DNA of 64,000 nucleotides, taken from assembly GCA_964449895.1 (NCBI GenBank), contig CAYVBY010000002.1, forward strand, positions 1 to 64,000, written 5' to 3'. How positions within the stretch are numbered: the first letter of the stretch is position 1; every line of letters begins with the position of its first letter. Positions 53,387 to 61,790 of this stretch are shown here, in pieces. The notes under the pieces were generated by a model, which saw only the letters and a list, made by a program, of their open reading frames with translations, was not told the origin of the DNA and ran no database searches. The translations under genes and the position numbers were made by a program. The stretch comes from Intestinibacter sp964449895. GTDB taxonomy: Bacteria > Bacillota > Clostridia > Peptostreptococcales > Peptostreptococcaceae.

Positions 53387-53845
53387 CTAATCTCCTTTTT
53401 CCACTAAAATATTTTTTAGCTCACTCATAAAAGTATTTATATCTTTAAATTGTCTATAAACAGAAGCAAATCGAACATAAGATACTTCATCTATGTCTTT
53501 TAATCTATCCATTACCATTTCACCAACTTGAGTAGAATCTATTTCTGTTATATAGTATTTATTAATTTCATTTTCTACATAAGAAACTATACTCTCTATT
53601 TGCTCCATTGAAACAGGTCTTTTTTCACAAGACTTAATTATTCCTCTTTTTATTTTTTCCCTATCAAATAGTTCCCTACTATTATCCTTTTTTATAACCA
53701 TTACAGGTGTCATTTCAATAATTTCATATGTTGTAAATCTCTTTTTACAAGCTTCACATTCTCTTCTTCTTCTAATAGATTTACTATCTATATGTCTAGA
53801 ATCTACTACTTTAGATTCTTTGTAGTTACAATATGGACATTGCAT
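53387..53845 (-). CDS. nrdR: Transcriptional repressor NrdR
   Basis: Zinc-ribbon/ATP-cone regulator of ribonucleotide reductase genes. The 152 residues have the Zn ribbon CPYCNYKESKVVDSR...ECEACKKRFTTYE and an ATP-cone (VIKKDNSRELFDREKIKRGI). Length normal. In the ymxH-nrdR-pgeF order; AGGAGG precedes the ATG. Confidence 0.96.
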   Translation of the reverse strand: MQCPYCNYKESKVVDSRHIDSKSIRRRRECEACKKRFTTYEIIEMTPVMVIKKDNSRELFDREKIKRGIIKSCEKRPVSMEQIESIVSYVENEINKYYITEIDSTQVGEMVMDRLKDIDEVSYVRFASVYRQFKDINTFMSELKNILVEKGD

Positions 53846-53880
53846 GTTCTTCCTCCTTAGTTAAAATTTAAATCTTATAA

Positions 53881-54138
53881 TTAGATATTTTCTTCAAAAT
53901 TCAAATTTGAACCTATGTTTACAATAATAGTATCACAACCTATTCTCAAAATGTCCTTCCAAAATACAGTATCAATTTCACTTCCTTTTGAAAAAAACCC
54001 TCTTCCATCTCCTATTATTGAAAAAGACTTAATTGTTCCATTTTCGATGTCTAAATCTATATCTGTTATAAAACCCAATTTTTTCCCATTTTTTACATTT
54101 ATAATTTCCTTTTCCATAATATCTGATATTCTCATCAT
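53881..54138 (-). CDS. PRC-barrel sporulation protein, YlmC/YmxH family
   Basis: An 85-residue PRC-barrel protein (MRISDIMEKEIINVKNGKKL, DIDLDIENGTIKSFSI, DILRIGCDTIIVNI). Members are found in spore formers, next to sigG or nrdR as here, and are often called YlmC/YmxH. Role unclear. Two adjacent ATG codons could start it; AGGAGG fits either. Confidence 0.88.
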   Translation of the reverse strand: MMRISDIMEKEIINVKNGKKLGFITDIDLDIENGTIKSFSIIGDGRGFFSKGSEIDTVFWKDILRIGCDTIIVNIGSNLNFEENI

Positions 54139-54398
54139 AGTAAATCCCTCCTCAAGATAATTTTATTATCTATCTTTTGAAAAAATTCACTTTATAGTTT
54201 AGAAGGAAATCTTTCTTTTAAAAATTTCTAATTTATATTTATTTAAAATCTATACATCAAAATTATATTTATTCATAATTTCAAAATCAATATAATTTTA
54301 TACGTATTTAAAAAATAAATATATGTTAAATTTATTTATAATTATAGTTTATATAATATCTTTATATTTTATTTTACACATTATTTAAAAATAATCAA

Positions 54399-54437
54399 AT
54401 TTTTAAATGAATATAATTTCCTACGTGTTATAAAATA
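54399..54437 (-). repeat. Dispersed intergenic repeat, copy F
   Basis: Minus-strand copy TATAACACGTAGGAAATTAT then ATTCATTTAAAAATTT, directly after the sigG terminator hairpin in its own orientation. Confidence 0.7.
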
Positions 54438-54480
54438 AAACTGTCTTAAAAATTACTTAATAACTTTTAAGACAGTTTTG
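54437..54480 (-). terminator. sigG terminator
   Basis: Stem AAAACTGTCTTAAAA / TTTTAAGACAGTTTT (54438-54451, 54465-54479) with T-rich exit on the minus strand. Confidence 0.9.
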
Positions 54481-54494
54481 GGGGATAATTATTT

Positions 54495-55268
54495 TTAAAT
54501 ATATTTTCTCATATTTTTCAAAGCATTTTTTTCAATTCTAGACACTTGAGCTTGTGAAATACCTATTTCTTCTGCAACTTCTATTTGAGTTCTACCTTTG
54601 TAAAATCTCAAATCAAGTACTAATTTTTCCCTCGAATTTAGTTTTTTTATAGCTTCTTTTAATGCAATTTCTTCTAACCAATTTTCATCTGTATCTTTTT
54701 TATCTTGAACCTGATCCATTACAAATATTGCATCTCCATTATCTTGATATACTGGATCAAATAAAGATATTGGATCTTGTATTGCATCTAATGCCATTAC
54801 AACTACTTCTACCTCCATGTCTAGTTCTTTGGCAATTTCAGAAACAGTAGGTTCTTTAGAATTAGTTCTTATTAATCGTTCTCTAACTTGTAAAGCCTTA
54901 TAGGCAGTATCTTTTAAAGAACGAGAAACTCTAATTGGATTATTATCTCTAAGATATCTTCTTATCTCTCCTATAATCATAGGAACTGCATAAGTAGAAA
55001 ATCTTACATTTTGGCTCAAATCAAAATTATCAATAGCTTTTATAAGTCCAACACAGCCTATTTGAAATAAATCATCCACATTTTCGCCTCTATTATTGAA
55101 TTTTTGTATTACGCTTAAAACTAATCTTAAATTGCCCTTTACAAATTGTTGCCTTGCTTCTTCATCTCCTTCTTTTATTTTAATAAGTAAATCTTTCATT
55201 TGATTAGCCTTAAGTACTGGAAGCTCTGATGTATTTACACCACAAATTTCAACCTTATTTATAATCAT
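54495..55268 (-). CDS. sigG: RNA polymerase sporulation sigma factor SigG
   Basis: Late forespore sigma factor. The 257 residues begin MIINKVEICGVNTSELPVLK, followed by sigma-70 region 2 (VKGNLRLVLSVIQKFNNRGENVDDLFQIGCVGLIKAI), region 3 and region 4 (TQIEVAEEIGISQAQVSRIEKNAL). The VEICGVNTSELP N-terminus is specific to SigG. It is 88 bp after sigE. Gpr, in this window, is a classical target. Confidence 0.97.
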   Translation of the reverse strand: MIINKVEICGVNTSELPVLKANQMKDLLIKIKEGDEEARQQFVKGNLRLVLSVIQKFNNRGENVDDLFQIGCVGLIKAIDNFDLSQNVRFSTYAVPMIIGEIRRYLRDNNPIRVSRSLKDTAYKALQVRERLIRTNSKEPTVSEIAKELDMEVEVVVMALDAIQDPISLFDPVYQDNGDAIFVMDQVQDKKDTDENWLEEIALKEAIKKLNSREKLVLDLRFYKGRTQIEVAEEIGISQAQVSRIEKNALKNMRKYI

Positions 55269-55356
55269 AAATTTCAGTCTCCTCTTAAAAGATTCTATAT
55301 GTGAAATTATTTACACATCATATATTTTTATACTTTTAATGAGAAGTTATTTATTT

Positions 55357-56091
55357 TTAGACAAATTTTTTCATTTCCTTTTTTAACCTAGAAATTATCT
55401 TTTTCTCCAATCTAGAAATGTATGATTGAGATATTCCAAGGATGTTAGCTACTTCCTTTTGAGTTTTTTCCTTTCCCTTAGCAGTAAGTCCAAATCTTAA
55501 TTCCATAATTTGCTTTTCTCTGTCTGATAATTTATCAAGAGCCATAAACAATAAATTTTTATCTATTTCTTCTTCTATAATTTTATAAATTTCATCATTA
55601 TCCGTTCCAAGTACATCTGAAAGCAAAAGTTCATTTCCGTCTAAATCTACATTTAAGGGTTCTTCAAAAGATACTTCTGATTTTTTCTTATTATTTTTTC
55701 TAAGGCACATCAATATTTCATTTTCTATACATCTAGAAGCATATGTTGCTAATTTTATATTTCTATTTAAATTAAATGTATTTACAGCTTTTATAAGTCC
55801 TATTGTTCCTATAGATATTAAATCCTCCATATCTATCCCTGTATTTTCAAATTTTCTAGATATATAAACTACTAATCTAAGATTTCTCTCTATTAAAACT
55901 GTTTTTATTGTTTCATCATATTCAAGCTTTTCTAATAATTCTTTTTCTTCTTTAGATGTAAGTGGTGGAGGTAGTACATTTACACCACCCATATAATAAA
56001 TACTATTTGGTTTAATTAAGTTTAGTTTATTTGCTATTTCAACAAATCTCATAAATAATCTTCTTTTTAAATCCTCTAATAGTAATATCAA
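55357..56091 (-). CDS. sigE: RNA polymerase sporulation sigma factor SigE precursor
   Basis: Early mother-cell sigma factor made as inactive pro-protein. The 244 residues have an N-terminal amphipathic pro-sequence (about 1-32, ending SIYYMGG, the region cleaved by SpoIIGA), then region 2 (RNLRLVVYISRKFENTGIDMEDLISIGTIGLI) and region 4 (TQKEVANILGISQSYISRLEKK). Start TTG 56091 has AGGAGG eight bases upstream; the pro-sequence is a few residues longer than in B. subtilis. It directly follows spoIIGA (16 bp). Confidence 0.97.
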   Translation of the reverse strand: MILLLEDLKRRLFMRFVEIANKLNLIKPNSIYYMGGVNVLPPPLTSKEEKELLEKLEYDETIKTVLIERNLRLVVYISRKFENTGIDMEDLISIGTIGLIKAVNTFNLNRNIKLATYASRCIENEILMCLRKNNKKKSEVSFEEPLNVDLDGNELLLSDVLGTDNDEIYKIIEEEIDKNLLFMALDKLSDREKQIMELRFGLTAKGKEKTQKEVANILGISQSYISRLEKKIISRLKKEMKKFV

Positions 56092-56107
56092 TTAAAAATC
56101 CTCCTTT

Positions 56108-56935
56108 TTAACATAATATCCTTGGATTTAAAATAGCACTGTAATCCTTATCATTGAAATTAGATATTCCAAGGATAACATTCCCAATTTTTTTGTCATC
56201 CACCCTTATATAATCTGCTTTTATTCCAAGTATCATCCCTGGATTGTTATCTCCAACATGTTTATATGGTATTAATCTGACTCGAGATGAAATTTTTGGA
56301 TTTAAATTTTCAGTTATATATTGAATGTCTAACATATCCATTTTTTCAAAATTACAATCTTTAGGTAAAAAATTTTCCAAAAGCTTGGCTTTAATTATTA
56401 CAACATCATTTTTACTAATGGGATCTTGTAGAAAATTACCACTATCTAATAAAGCAGTACATTCTATACTATCATCTAGTATTCCTATACTTATATCCTT
56501 AGTAGTATCTTCAAGTCCCTTTAATAATTTAAAATCGTTTACTATTTTCTTTAATAATTTACAACTTATATAAGTACAAATTATTAAAAAAGATACAGTT
56601 ATATGATCAATTCCTGTGAAATAAATAATAAAATAAGTGCTTCCTGATATGAATATATTTACTAGGTAAAAATTTAAGAGTATTTTTAGAAATTCTTTTT
56701 TAGTATTTAGGTTGAAAGATATTAGAACTATTAAAATTATAAATAAGAATTTAAATGGTAATGTGAAAAAAATTTCCATATCTTCATAAATATATATTAC
56801 GCTGTACATAGTCCCTACTATTGCCCCAATTAATTGTCTATATTTTTTGGTGTAAACTTTCGTAATAGCAGTAGTACAGCTTATAATAATATAGTTAATT
56901 AGTAAGTTTTCAAAAATATAACAATCTAAATACAA
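56108..56935 (-). CDS. spoIIGA: Sporulation sigma-E factor-processing peptidase SpoIIGA
   Basis: Septum-localised aspartic protease that activates pro-SigE. The 275 residues comprise five N-terminal membrane helices (about 5-145) and a cytosolic C-terminal domain with the catalytic Asp in ALLDSGNFLQDP. The length and order are typical. It is first in the spoIIGA-sigE unit, with AAGGAG before the ATG. Confidence 0.95.
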   Translation of the reverse strand: MYLDCYIFENLLINYIIISCTTAITKVYTKKYRQLIGAIVGTMYSVIYIYEDMEIFFTLPFKFLFIILIVLISFNLNTKKEFLKILLNFYLVNIFISGSTYFIIYFTGIDHITVSFLIICTYISCKLLKKIVNDFKLLKGLEDTTKDISIGILDDSIECTALLDSGNFLQDPISKNDVVIIKAKLLENFLPKDCNFEKMDMLDIQYITENLNPKISSRVRLIPYKHVGDNNPGMILGIKADYIRVDDKKIGNVILGISNFNDKDYSAILNPRILC

Positions 56936-57062
56936 TAGATCATCTCCTTTTCTTACTATACATTAATGAAAATTTTTCTATTAAATATATTATAGACTAC
57001 CTGACTTAAATATTTTGTCAATTTAAAGAGTCGAATTTCAAATAATTTTTCCAAAAAAACAC

Positions 57063-57094
57063 AAAAAACTTTCGTTAATCACGAAAGTTTTTTT
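57063..57094 (-). terminator. ftsZ terminator
   Basis: Perfect 9-bp stem AAACTTTCG / CGAAAGTTT (57066-57074, 57082-57090) flanked by A- and T-runs. Confidence 0.9.
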
Positions 57095-57104
57095 GTATTG
57101 TAAA

Positions 57105-58271
57105 TTATTTTCTGTTTCTTAAAAAAATTGGTATTACTAAATCCTCGTCATCTACTCTATCATTATTAACAGTTGGAGTAGGTTTTAAAGGTTCAACTTT
57201 TATTTCTTCTTTTACTTGAACTTTTGGTTCAATATTTTGAGTTTGTTTATATTCTACTTGACTAGGTGGTATTTCAGTTTTTTTAATTGGTGTAGGTTCT
57301 ATATATCCTCCTTGTGGAGCTTGTTCAAAACCTGTTGCTATTACAGTTATCATTATTTCTTCTTCTAAATCATCTCTAATAGATGCCCCAAATATTATGT
57401 TTGCTTCTGGGTCACATGATTCAGTTATTAATTTAGAAGCCGCATCTACTTCAAATAGTGATAAACTTGGACCACCAGTTACATTAAGTAGTACTCCTGT
57501 TGCTCCTCTTATAGATGTTTCAAGAAGTGGTGATTGTATAGCTTCTTTAGCTGCTTCTATAGCTCTATTTTCTCCACTTGCATTACCTATACCCATATGA
57601 GCTAAGCCTCTTTCTTTCATTATAGATGTAACATCGGCAAAGTCTAAGTTTATAAGTCCAGGTACTTTTATTAAGTCAGATATAGATTGTATACCTTGTT
57701 TTAATACATTATCAGCTATAGAGAATGCATCTCTTATAGATGTATTTTTTTGAACGACTTGAAGTAATCTATCATTTGGTATTGTTATTAATGTATCTAC
57801 ATTTGCTTTTAAAGCTTCAATACCTGCATCTGCATTTTTCATTCTTACTTTACCTTCAAATCCAAAAGGTTTTGTTACAACACCTACTGTTAGTATTCCC
57901 TTTTGTTTTGCAAGTTGAGCTACTACTGGAGCTGCTCCAGTACCTGTTCCACCACCCATACCTGCAGTAACAAATACCATGTCAGTATCTTCTAATAATT
58001 CTTCTATTTGTTCTTTACTTTCTTCAGCAGCTTTTCTTCCTACTTCTGGTTCAGCACCGGCACCTAACCCTCTAGTAAGTTTTTCGCCTATTTGAACTTG
58101 ATGTTCTGCTTTTGAAGATGTTAAGGCTTGTCTATCAGTATTAATAGCAATAAAATCAATTCCTTTGATTTGTTCATCGATCATTCTATTAACTGCATTA
58201 TTTCCGCCACCACCAACGCCAAAAACTTTTATTTTAGCATTGTTATCAGTTTCTAAATCAAAACTAATCAT
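57105..58271 (-). CDS. ftsZ: Cell division protein FtsZ
   Basis: Tubulin-like GTPase that forms the Z ring. The 388 residues show GVGGGGNNAVNRM, the tubulin signature GGGTGTGAAPVVA, NFADVTSIM and the variable acidic linker ending in the conserved tail EDLVIPIFLRNRK, which binds SepF/FtsA. No ftsA is next to it, consistent with SepF acting as the anchor. GGAGG precedes the ATG. Confidence 0.98.
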   Translation of the reverse strand: MISFDLETDNNAKIKVFGVGGGGNNAVNRMIDEQIKGIDFIAINTDRQALTSSKAEHQVQIGEKLTRGLGAGAEPEVGRKAAEESKEQIEELLEDTDMVFVTAGMGGGTGTGAAPVVAQLAKQKGILTVGVVTKPFGFEGKVRMKNADAGIEALKANVDTLITIPNDRLLQVVQKNTSIRDAFSIADNVLKQGIQSISDLIKVPGLINLDFADVTSIMKERGLAHMGIGNASGENRAIEAAKEAIQSPLLETSIRGATGVLLNVTGGPSLSLFEVDAASKLITESCDPEANIIFGASIRDDLEEEIMITVIATGFEQAPQGGYIEPTPIKKTEIPPSQVEYKQTQNIEPKVQVKEEIKVEPLKPTPTVNNDRVDDEDLVIPIFLRNRK

Positions 58272-58522
58272 AGTTGTAAACCTCCCTCTGTTTAATTTAC
58301 TAATATTCTTATATTTTAATTATATCATTATAGTATGAAATATTTAATCTATATTTCTACAAAAGTTTATTTTATTGTTTTCTCGTCAAATAAACTTTAA
58401 TTTTAACAATATTTTTTTAAGAAGAAACCAATTTTAAATATAACATCTATATTATATCATTTATTTTATTTTATTTGTAATTTTTTTATCTATATTTAGT
58501 ATTTTATTTTAATAAAATAAAC

Positions 58523-59260
58523 TTAATATGTATACAATATATATTTATCAAAAGTCATATCTACTTTTCCATAATGTATATTTTGACTTTCTAAATCTAA
58601 TAAAACTTTTGCCAATTTTTCTGCATTTTTTTCTGTGTTTTTATTTCTTAAAATAACTGTTTCTATTTGTCCTTTAGTTTTCATATAAATATAATTTTCT
58701 TTGCAAAAGTTTATTTGATGCATTTTTTTATCTAAATTTTGATTTTTCATATTATTTATAAGTAATATTAAATCTTCTTTATCTTTTTTTCTTTCATAAT
58801 ATATTTTTTCATTTTTAATAGAAAATTTGATTTTAACTATCAAATCTTCTTTTTTAATATTTTCTTCTTTTATTTTATCTATATATTCTAAATTATTGTC
58901 AACATAACAATAATCATCTCCATTATTTAATACACAAAATATATCTTTTTCTTCAATTTTTATTTCTAAGGATTTTGGAAAAGATCTCTTTACAGATACT
59001 TTAGAAATATATGGACTCTTTTTGATATTTAACTCTATTTGTTTTATATCATAAGTAAATATATTTTTACCCAATACTATTTCAGACAAGTCTTTTATAT
59101 AGGATTTATTTAGATTTTTGTTATTTATTATTTTTATATTATTTACAGAGAAAAAATCACTTTTTATAAATATCATTGCTCCAAAACAAACCATAAAAAT
59201 AAATAGATATAAAGTAACCAATCTACCTATTCTTATTTTTCTTTTAACCTTTTTTTTCAT
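58523..59260 (-). CDS. ftsQ: Cell division protein FtsQ/DivIB
   Basis: Bitopic divisome protein. Basic cytosolic tail (KKKVKRKIRIGR), one membrane helix (about 13-33), a POTRA domain (FFSVNNIKIINNKNLNKSYI...SPYISKVSVKRSFPKSLEIKI) and an FtsQ beta domain. The start is ATG 59260 with AGGAG seven bases upstream, giving 245 residues. The frame is open to 59434, but this upstream part runs through the murG terminator and has no ribosome site. Sequence is divergent, as usual for the family. Confidence 0.88.
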   Translation of the reverse strand: MKKKVKRKIRIGRLVTLYLFIFMVCFGAMIFIKSDFFSVNNIKIINNKNLNKSYIKDLSEIVLGKNIFTYDIKQIELNIKKSPYISKVSVKRSFPKSLEIKIEEKDIFCVLNNGDDYCYVDNNLEYIDKIKEENIKKEDLIVKIKFSIKNEKIYYERKKDKEDLILLINNMKNQNLDKKMHQINFCKENYIYMKTKGQIETVILRNKNTEKNAEKLAKVLLDLESQNIHYGKVDMTFDKYILYTY

Positions 59261-59396
59261 AGAATCACTCCTGAAATTTAAATCGTTAATTTTAAATACT
59301 ACATAGATGTCCTCATTTCCTACATTCAATTTTAATTTTTTTAAGCAATTTATTTCTAATTTGATGATTTTCCTTGTTATTTCGATAAAGTATGCT

Positions 59397-59433
59397 AAAA
59401 AAATAGCTCTAAGCATTTTTTTACTTAGAGCCA
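59397..59433 (-). terminator. Terminator of the mraY-murD-ftsW-murG run
   Basis: Stem TAGCTCTAAG / CTTAGAGCCA (59404-59413, 59424-59433; one mismatch) with T-run on the minus strand exit. It lies about 40 bp after the murG stop and separates murG from ftsQ. Confidence 0.85.
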
Positions 59434-59471
59434 CTATAATTTTTTATTATTAAGTTACTATATTTAAAAAT

Positions 59472-60590
59472 TTATTTTTTATTTAAATATTCATTATATG
59501 ATTTCATAATTTCATCATATATTAAATCTATAGCTTCTGGTTTTCCAATTTTTTTAGAAGCATTTGCCATATCTATTAATAATTCTTTATTTCCAAGTAA
59601 TTTAAATACAGCTTCATTTAAAGATTCTGGTGTTAAATCTTTTTCTAAAATTGCTATTCCAGCTCCTTTAGCTTCTATACTTTTCGCATTATACTCTTGA
59701 TGATTCTCAGCTGTATAAGCCTTTGGAATTATTATTGAAGGTTTTCCAAGAGCAGTTATTTCTACTAGAGATGTAGCTCCAGCACTTCCTATTACTATAT
59801 CACTTGCTGCAAGACCATCAGCCATATTTTCTAAATAAGGCATCACCTTTTGGTATGGTTTAAGTTCTAAATCTTTTATACTTTCCATAAACTCTTCGTA
59901 ATAAGCTTTACCTGTTGCAAATATAAATGCAACATCTTCTTTTACCATATTTTTTATTACAAGTTTCATAGCATTATTTATTTTTTTTGAACCACCACTA
60001 CCTCCGTAGCATAGTACCATTTTTTTATCTTCACTAATTCCTAAATTTTTTCTAGATATAAATTTTCTAGCTTGTAAAATTTCTTTTCTAACAGGATTTC
60101 CTGTAAGAACTAGTTTATCTTGGCTTTTTTCAGGGAATCTCTTATGAGAATCTTCAAAGCTTGTAAGTACTTTTGTTGCTACTTTTGAAAGTATCTTGTT
60201 TGTAACTCCAGGAAAAGAGTTTTGTTCATGAACTATTGTTACTTTTTTGCTCATTGCAGCATTAAATAACACTGGACCACTTACATATCCTCCTGTTCCT
60301 ATAACTATATCTGGTTTAAATTTTTTTACTATTCTTCTTGATTGTTCTAAACCTTTACATAATTTAAGTATTCTTTTTACATTATCAAAATCTATTTTTC
60401 TTTTAAATCCTTGAACTGTTACTGTTTTTAACTCAAAACCTGCCTTTGGAACTATTTCTGATTCAATACCTTTTTCAGTTCCAACAAATAAAATTTCACA
60501 ATCAGGATTATTCTCTTTTATTTTATTTGCTATGGCTATAGCTGGATATACATGTCCTCCAGTTCCTCCGCCCGCTAATAATACCTTCAC
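59472..60590 (-). CDS. murG: UDP-GlcNAc:lipid I N-acetylglucosaminyltransferase MurG
   Basis: Makes lipid II at the inner membrane face. The 372 residues have the N-terminal GGTGGHVYPA loop, IGTGGYVSGPV, HEQNSFPGVTNK, and the C-terminal UDP-binding motif with GSAGATSLVEI. GT28 family. It is 14 bp after the SEDS gene, in the same operon. Confidence 0.97.
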   Translation of the reverse strand: MKVLLAGGGTGGHVYPAIAIANKIKENNPDCEILFVGTEKGIESEIVPKAGFELKTVTVQGFKRKIDFDNVKRILKLCKGLEQSRRIVKKFKPDIVIGTGGYVSGPVLFNAAMSKKVTIVHEQNSFPGVTNKILSKVATKVLTSFEDSHKRFPEKSQDKLVLTGNPVRKEILQARKFISRKNLGISEDKKMVLCYGGSGGSKKINNAMKLVIKNMVKEDVAFIFATGKAYYEEFMESIKDLELKPYQKVMPYLENMADGLAASDIVIGSAGATSLVEITALGKPSIIIPKAYTAENHQEYNAKSIEAKGAGIAILEKDLTPESLNEAVFKLLGNKELLIDMANASKKIGKPEAIDLIYDEIMKSYNEYLNKK

Positions 60591-60604
60591 TTTATCATCT
60601 CCTG

Positions 60605-61741
60605 TTAATTAATTTTAACTCTTTTTGAGATGTTCAACACAATTCCAATTTCTCCCATAAGCACCGTGAGCGATGTTCCTCCATAGCTTATAAAAGGAAG
60701 TGCTACTCCTGTAGCTGGCATAGAAGATGTGGCAACTGCAATATTAAAAGCAGCTTGTATACCTATTTGTGCTCCTATCCCGATTACTACCATACATGCA
60801 AACAAATCCTTTGTTTTTAATGCTATTTTTACACATCTATATACTAAAATTACAAATAACATTATAACTGTTATACATCCTATAAGACCTAATTCTTCAC
60901 CTATTATAGCAAAGATAAAGTCATTTTGTGGCTCTGGTATGTAAAAATATTTTTGTCTACTTTTTCCAAGTCCTAGTCCAAAAAGTCCACCCGAACCAAT
61001 GGCATATAGACTTTGTATAACTTGGTATCCACTTCCAAGAGGATCCTGAAATGGATCTAAAAAAGAAGTGAATCGTTTTAATCTATAAGGCTCTGCTATT
61101 ACTAAAACTATAAATAAGCCGATTCCTGTAATAAGCATTCCCATTACAAATTTCATATTCATTCCTGCTACAAACAACATGATAAATACAACTATTATAA
61201 GGGTTCCTGCTGTAGACATATTTGGTTGTAACATTATTAATATAAAAAATATAGATGGAATTATTAAAATTGGTAAAACACCTTTTGTCAAAGATTTTAT
61301 ATTATCATATTTTTTCTCAATAACTTTTGCTGTAACTATTATTGTTACAAATTTTGCTATATCTGATGGTTGGAAGGTAGCTCCACCTATTCCAAGCCAT
61401 CTTTTTGCTCCATTAGCCTCTATACCTAAAGGTGTTAAAACTAATATCAAGCATATAATTGTAAATATACAAAGTGGTAATGTATTTTTTTTCCAAACAT
61501 TATAATTAATTTTAGACATAAAAATCATTCCACAAAATCCCAATATAGCATATATTACATCTCTTTTTAAAAAGAAATATCCATCATTGTGTTTAAATGA
61601 AGCTTGAACATAACTTGCACTAAACACCATAAGTATTCCAAATAACACTAAAGCAATCGTAGTGTAAAAAATTATTAAATCAAACTCAGTCTCTATCCCC
61701 TTTGTAATTTGTTTTTTAGATTTCAAATTTTCATTAGGCAT
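60605..61741 (-). CDS. SEDS-family glycosyltransferase FtsW/SpoVE
   Basis: Polytopic lipid II polymerase with about ten helices. Conserved SEDS features: GAKRWLG near helix 4, FQPSDIAKF, LQPNMSTAG, the long loop with PEPQNDFIFAIIGEELG and the C-terminal PATGVALPFISYGGTS. Position between murD and murG fits FtsW/SpoVE; the two cannot be told apart from sequence alone. The start is ATG 61741 (MPNENLKSKK); AGGAGG is 12 bases upstream, a little far, and the frame open to 61762 runs through it. Confidence 0.93.
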   Translation of the reverse strand: MPNENLKSKKQITKGIETEFDLIIFYTTIALVLFGILMVFSASYVQASFKHNDGYFFLKRDVIYAILGFCGMIFMSKINYNVWKKNTLPLCIFTIICLILVLTPLGIEANGAKRWLGIGGATFQPSDIAKFVTIIVTAKVIEKKYDNIKSLTKGVLPILIIPSIFFILIMLQPNMSTAGTLIIVVFIMLFVAGMNMKFVMGMLITGIGLFIVLVIAEPYRLKRFTSFLDPFQDPLGSGYQVIQSLYAIGSGGLFGLGLGKSRQKYFYIPEPQNDFIFAIIGEELGLIGCITVIMLFVILVYRCVKIALKTKDLFACMVVIGIGAQIGIQAAFNIAVATSSMPATGVALPFISYGGTSLTVLMGEIGIVLNISKRVKIN

Positions 61742-61790
61742 ACGAATGACTAACCTCCTCACAGCTATTAGCTTTGAAGAAGAGATTTAT

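Larger units (their letters stand above)
54139..54494. other. Intergenic region between sigG and the PRC-barrel gene
   Basis: 356 bp, extremely AT-rich. It holds repeat copy F, the sigG terminator and two weaker repeat-like segments near 54255-54310 (around AAATTATATTTATTCATAAT and AATATAATTTTATACGTATT). No reading frame of note. Confidence 0.6.

Noticed and set aside
54139..54494. CRISPR-like or satellite array in the AT-rich gap next to sigG
   Set aside because: The similar segments are irregularly spaced, in different orientations and diverged; they fit the dispersed repeat instead.
57740..57970. Leucine-rich plus-strand frame inside ftsZ
   Set aside because: Antisense shadow of the ftsZ coding sequence with no ribosome site or family resemblance.
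59261..59434. 58-residue N-terminal extension of FtsQ
   Set aside because: It runs through the murG terminator hairpin, is unlike any FtsQ N-terminus, and the ATG at 59260 has its own AGGAG.
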